Source of the DNA: Prosthecochloris marina
GTDB lineage: Bacteria; Bacteroidota; Chlorobiia; Chlorobiales; Chlorobiaceae
Length of the DNA stretch: 64,000 nucleotides
Direction: 5' to 3'
Assembly: GCF_003182595.1 (NCBI RefSeq)
Contig: NZ_PDNZ01000008.1
Location: 47,823-111,822 of the forward strand
In this document: one piece after another, positions 60,832 to 64,000 of the stretch
Layout: every line of letters begins with the position of its first letter
Numbering within the stretch: the stretch's first letter is position 1
The notes under the pieces: generated by a model
Told to the model about the DNA's origin: nothing
The model's database searches: none
The model's input: only the letters and a program-made list of their open reading frames with translations
Program-made: the position numbers and the translations under genes

Positions 60832-62709
60832 ATGACCGAAATGCAGATCGAGCCCCCTGAGTATGTGAAAAATCAAAAATTAGTTGAATGGGTTCAGCAA
60901 ACAGCGGAACTGTGCCAGCCGGACTCGGTGCACTGGTGTGACGGTTCCCAGGAAGAGTATGATAGGCTTTGCCAGGAGATGGTCGAGAGCGGTACCTTCA
61001 TCAGGCTTTCGGATGAAAAGCGCCCGAACAGCTTTCTGTGCCGTTCCGATCCAAGTGACGTCGCAAGGGTGGAAGACAGGACATTTATCTGCAGCATACG
61101 CAAGCAGGATGCAGGTCCGACCAACAATTGGGTACATCCCAAGGAGATGAAAGAGACGCTCCGCAAGCTTTACAATGGGTGTATGAAGGGTCGAACCATG
61201 TATGTCATTCCGTTCAGCATGGGGCCCCTGGGTTCGCACATTTCACATATAGGTGTCGAGATAACGGATTCTCCCTATGTTGTCACCAACATGCGTATCA
61301 TGACCAGGATGGGACGGAGGGTGATTGAACTGCTTGGGGAAGACAATGATTTTGTCCCTTGTTTGCATTCTGTCGGCGCTCCTCTCGAGCCCGGCCAGAA
61401 AGATGTTCCATGGCCCTGCAACGATCAGAAGTACATTGTTCATTTCCCTGAGGAACGGTCAATCATGTCGTATGGTAGCGGGTATGGGGGTAATGCGCTT
61501 CTGGGTAAGAAGTGTTTTGCGCTTCGGATCGCATCATCGATGGCCCGGGAGGAAGGCTGGCTTGCCGAGCATATGTTGATTCTCTGTGTCGAGTCTCCCG
61601 AGGGTCAAAAAACCTATGTTGCCGCTGCTTTCCCGAGCGCATGCGGCAAAACCAACTTCGCCATGCTCATTCCGCCCGATTCATTTGAGGGGTGGAAGGT
61701 GACGACAATTGGCGACGACATTGCCTGGATCAAACCGGGAAGGGATGGCAGACTTTATGCCATCAATCCTGAATACGGCTTTTTCGGAGTAGCCCCGGGT
61801 ACCTCCGAAAAAACCAACTTCAACGCTATGGAGACGCTCAAGGAAAATTGCATTTTCACCAATGTGGCGCTTACCCCTGACGGCGACGTTTGGTGGGAAG
61901 GTATGACCAAAACTCCACCCGATGGGCTGACTGACTGGCAGGGTAATCCCTGGTCTCCCGATTCAAGCAAGCCGGCAGCGCACCCTAATGCCCGTTTTAC
62001 GGCGCCAGCTTCACAATGTCCGTCCATCGATCCCGAGTGGGAAAACCCTGAAGGTGTTCCTATCAGTGCCTTTATCTTCGGTGGGCGTCGTAGTGATGTC
62101 GTGCCGCTTGTTTACCAGTCTCCAAACTGGTACTTCGGTGTTTATCTGGCAGCAACCATGGGTTCGGAAAAAACTGCAGCGGCAGCCGGTAAGATCGGTG
62201 ACGTTCGCCGCGACCCTTTCGCTATGCTTCCATTCTGCGGTTATCATATGGGTGATTACTTCAACCACTGGCTTCATGTTGGACGCGAACTTTCCGAGCC
62301 GCCGAGAATCTTCGGCGTCAACTGGTTCCGCAAGGATGAAAATGGAAGCTTTCTCTGGCCTGGCTTCGGTGAGAACATGCGGGTGCTCAAGTGGATCGTC
62401 GACAGGGTTCATGGGCAGGCAAGTGCGGTGGAAAGCCCCCTTGGCTGGATGCCGAAATATGAGTCCATGGAGTGGAGCGGTCTCGAGGAGTTCACGTATG
62501 AGCAGTTCTCCAAGCTGATGATCGTCGACCGTGAGGTCTGGAAGAAAGAGCTGCTGTCTCACGAAGAGCTTTTTGAAAAACTTTACGATAAGCTTCCTAA
62601 AGAGTTCAGTCATATTCGTGAGCTTTTGCTTTCGACCTTCTGGCTTTCACCGGAGCACTGGGAGCTTGCTCCTGAAAGATTTACCGATACGGGTGAAAAT
62701 AATCACTGA
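60832..62709 (+). CDS. pckG: Phosphoenolpyruvate carboxykinase (GTP)
   Basis: A 625-residue GTP-type PEPCK. The P-loop is [18 protein letters not shown], with its catalytic Cys. [20 protein letters not shown] (metal-binding Asp) and [11 protein letters not shown] are other signatures. It interconverts oxaloacetate and phosphoenolpyruvate, a link of the reductive TCA cycle to sugar synthesis. Length matches the family. A Rho-independent terminator follows. Confidence 0.97.
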   Translation: MTEMQIEPPEYVKNQKLVEWVQQTAELCQPDSVHWCDGSQEEYDRLCQEMVESGTFIRLSDEKRPNSFLCRSDPSDVARVEDRTFICSIRKQDAGPTNNWVHPKEMKETLRKLYNGCMKGRTMYVIPFSMGPLGSHISHIGVEITDSPYVVTNMRIMTRMGRRVIELLGEDNDFVPCLHSVGAPLEPGQKDVPWPCNDQKYIVHFPEERSIMSYGSGYGGNALLGKKCFALRIASSMAREEGWLAEHMLILCVESPEGQKTYVAAAFPSACGKTNFAMLIPPDSFEGWKVTTIGDDIAWIKPGRDGRLYAINPEYGFFGVAPGTSEKTNFNAMETLKENCIFTNVALTPDGDVWWEGMTKTPPDGLTDWQGNPWSPDSSKPAAHPNARFTAPASQCPSIDPEWENPEGVPISAFIFGGRRSDVVPLVYQSPNWYFGVYLAATMGSEKTAAAAGKIGDVRRDPFAMLPFCGYHMGDYFNHWLHVGRELSEPPRIFGVNWFRKDENGSFLWPGFGENMRVLKWIVDRVHGQASAVESPLGWMPKYESMEWSGLEEFTYEQFSKLMIVDREVWKKELLSHEELFEKLYDKLPKEFSHIRELLLSTFWLSPEHWELAPERFTDTGENNH

Positions 62710-62740
62710 CGGTATTCTGCAATTCAGGTGCGGTTTGATT

Positions 62741-62781
62741 CAAGAGGCTGTCGTAAAAAGGCAGCCTCTTGCATTTTTTTT
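62741..62781 (+). terminator. Rho-independent terminator of pckG
   Basis: CAAGAGGCTG (62741-62750) pairs over ten bases with CAGCCTCTTG (62762-62771), followed by CATTTTTTTT. Ideal form, 32 bases after the pckG stop. Confidence 0.93.
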
Positions 62782-63223
62782 AAGCAGGCAATCGTCAATG
62801 GTTAGGCTGTCTTTTCATGGTTGTCTTTCTTTTGGCGGACCAGTGGAATCCGGACAGCTATTTCACGGGGTGACATGACTTCTCTTTTCCAGTCACTCTC
62901 AGGCATACGACGCACGATTCGGGAATCCCTGTTATTCAAAACGGATGCTTTTGGGGGGATTGGGTGCCTAGCCATTCTATCTGATCTGCGTTTTCCTACG
63001 ACATCCATAAATCATTATACGCTGAACTTCGGGGGGACAACAAATATCGGATCAGTTTAGGTCCGCTCATGTTCCTGAAGTTCGGGATATAGAGCCCAGG
63101 ATTTCGGTCGAGATCAGCTATACAAACAAGTGGTTTTGATATCACTGTTGCGGTATTCAGAAAGGATGGATATGTTTTTAACGTTTAGCCGAAGTATCTT
63201 TTCACATGACAAAGGAAGAGGCG
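62782..63223. other. Intergenic region after pckG
   Basis: 442 bases between the terminator and the DUF6485 gene. Open frames at 62821-63060 (plus) and 62802-63008 (minus) overlap each other and match no family I know. I see no RNA gene. Confidence 0.4.
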
Positions 63224-63424
63224 ATGGACTGTAGAAAAAATGATAATCTGGAACGATGCAACTGCACCTACAAGCCTTGTCCCCGCAAAGGACTTTGCTG
63301 CGAATGCATTGCGTATCATAAAGGGAAAGGGCAACTTCCAGCCTGCCTCTTTCCTGACGATATAGAGCGCAGTTGGGATAGGAGCGTTGCGAAGTTTATC
63401 GAGGCATACAATGAGGGGCGGTAA
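63224..63424 (+). CDS. DUF6485-like Cys-rich protein
   Basis: A 66-residue protein with eight cysteines: CRKNDNLERCNCTYKPCPRK then GLCCECIAYHKGKGQLPACL. The pattern fits DUF6485 as I know it; Cys spacing suggests a metal or iron-sulfur site. I start it at the ATG at 63224, just after GGAAGAGG; an ATG at 63206 lacks a ribosome site. Function is unknown. Confidence 0.75.
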   Translation: MDCRKNDNLERCNCTYKPCPRKGLCCECIAYHKGKGQLPACLFPDDIERSWDRSVAKFIEAYNEGR

Positions 63425-63448
63425 AAAGAAGTGCCGCCCCTGCTTCTG

Positions 63449-63664
63449 TTATTCTTCCTCAAGCGTAAATCCGAGTCGGACCGTTACCTGCCAGTAAGCG
63501 ATTCTGTTTTCTTCGACATGGCACCGTGTTTCTACAACCTCAACCCAGCGAATGTGGCGGATTGTTTCTGCTGCTCTTTCTACAGCATTGTTTACAGCAT
63601 CTTCAATGTTTTTCTGTGAGGAGCCGACAAGCTCGATCTTTTTGTAAACGTGCGGAGTGTTCAT
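63449..63664 (-). CDS. Dodecin family flavin-binding protein
   Basis: A 71-residue dodecin: [20 protein letters not shown], then [20 protein letters not shown] and [14 protein letters not shown]. The Trp in RWVEV is the residue that stacks on the flavin in dodecins. It forms a hollow dodecamer that stores flavin (bacterial) or other ligands. It is convergent to the DUF6485 gene. Confidence 0.92.
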   Translation of the reverse strand: MNTPHVYKKIELVGSSQKNIEDAVNNAVERAAETIRHIRWVEVVETRCHVEENRIAYWQVTVRLGFTLEEE

Positions 63665-63745
63665 TGGTAGTATGATGTTTTACTTTTACTTGTTACTGTG
63701 ATAGCGATATTCCCGGTGTTCAGATACAAGTAAGTAAATAGCGTG

Positions 63746-63845
63746 GATTATCCCAAGTGGTGACCGGATAAACCGGATGTATGGGGGGAAGCCGCTTGCC
63801 AAGGGATTCTTGGTCTACAGCTAACGTTTTTTTCTTGGGATAATC
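63746..63845. repeat. 12-bp perfect inverted repeat upstream of the DsrE2-like gene
   Basis: GATTATCCCAAG (63746-63757) and CTTGGGATAATC (63834-63845) are perfect reverse complements, 76 bases apart. The second arm lies 64 bases before the start at 63910. A distal operator pair, or the ends of a small element, are both possible. Confidence 0.45.
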
Positions 63846-63909
63846 TCAATTTTTGTTAATTTTATCACTGTATGATCATATGGTAATGTAATCGTTTAGC
63901 TTTGCTACA

Positions 63910-64000
63910 ATGGCAGAAAAAGTGAAAAAAGTAGCACTGATAGCATCCCGAGGGACACTGGACTGGGCATATCCCCCGTTTATCCTGGGCTCGGCGGCTG
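63910..64000 (+). CDS. DsrE/DsrF-like (DsrE2-type) protein, N-terminal fragment
   Basis: The first 30 residues of a gene that runs past the window end: MAEKVKKVALIASRGTLDWA, then YPPFILGSAAA. This is the opening of DsrE2-type (peroxiredoxin-family/DsrE-like) proteins, sulfur-carrier relatives common in sulfur oxidisers. Only the start is visible, so the family is assigned from a short match. Confidence 0.65.
   Translation, partial: MAEKVKKVALIASRGTLDWAYPPFILGSAA

Noticed and set aside
62802..63060. Overlapping small frames after pckG on both strands.
   Set aside because: Neither has a ribosome site or a recognisable domain.

Overview
The window is chromosomal DNA of a green sulfur bacterium (Chlorobiaceae), judged from gene content and order. 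It has a flavocytochrome c sulfide dehydrogenase pair (fccAB), a BchP-type geranylgeranyl reductase, a detached atpD-atpC pair, a family B DNA polymerase, GTP-dependent PEP carboxykinase, and the gyrB/dnaA neighbourhood typical of the group. Genus cannot be fixed from the sequence alone; Prosthecochloris or Chlorobium are plausible.

Layout. 1-839: end of a rhomboid protease gene and a DUF1232 protein. 948-10585 (all minus strand): a nine-gene type I restriction-modification island, transcribed half-size S subunit, hsdM, KilA-N protein, full hsdS, DUF2188 protein, HAD phosphatase, truncated RhuM, hsdR, YgjP-type metallopeptidase. 10790-16557: SagB-type oxidoreductase, SRPBCC protein, purT, a RlmD-type RNA methyltransferase, a ROK kinase and a membrane protein. 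16566-24097: the replication-origin block, with yidC-yidD-rnpA-rpmH leaving leftward, dnaA-dnaN-recF-dciA leaving rightward, and DnaA boxes on both sides of dnaA. 24439-31892: M50 protease, CYTH protein, flavodiiron protein, family B polymerase and mnmG. 32562-34246: fccAB for sulfide oxidation. 34882-39831: secD-secF, a parvulin-like lipoprotein and SurA. 39820-51098: gyrB, yraN, rnhB, RNase E/G, dapD (behind 19 copies of a heptanucleotide), ctpA, and a glyS-bchP-DUF2499 operon.

51099-55385 is the most unusual part. It holds a secreted beta-rich protein whose ribosome binding site lies in a perfect hairpin, and convergent to it a two-gene cassette: a small protein with a coiled-coil-like leader and a Cys/Gly-rich tail, followed by a radical SAM/SPASM enzyme with a PqqD-like N-terminus. 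This looks like a RiPP (ribosomally made, modified peptide) system. The rest is flavodoxin with its XRE-cupin regulator, clpS, ldcA, atpDC, tRNA-Thr, a TlpA thioredoxin, pckG, a Cys-rich DUF6485 protein, dodecin and the start of a DsrE2-like gene.

Intergenic repeats stand out: two 77-bp REP-like copies in opposite orientation, three copies of a 32-bp partly palindromic motif that accompanies them, and the heptanucleotide array in front of dapD.
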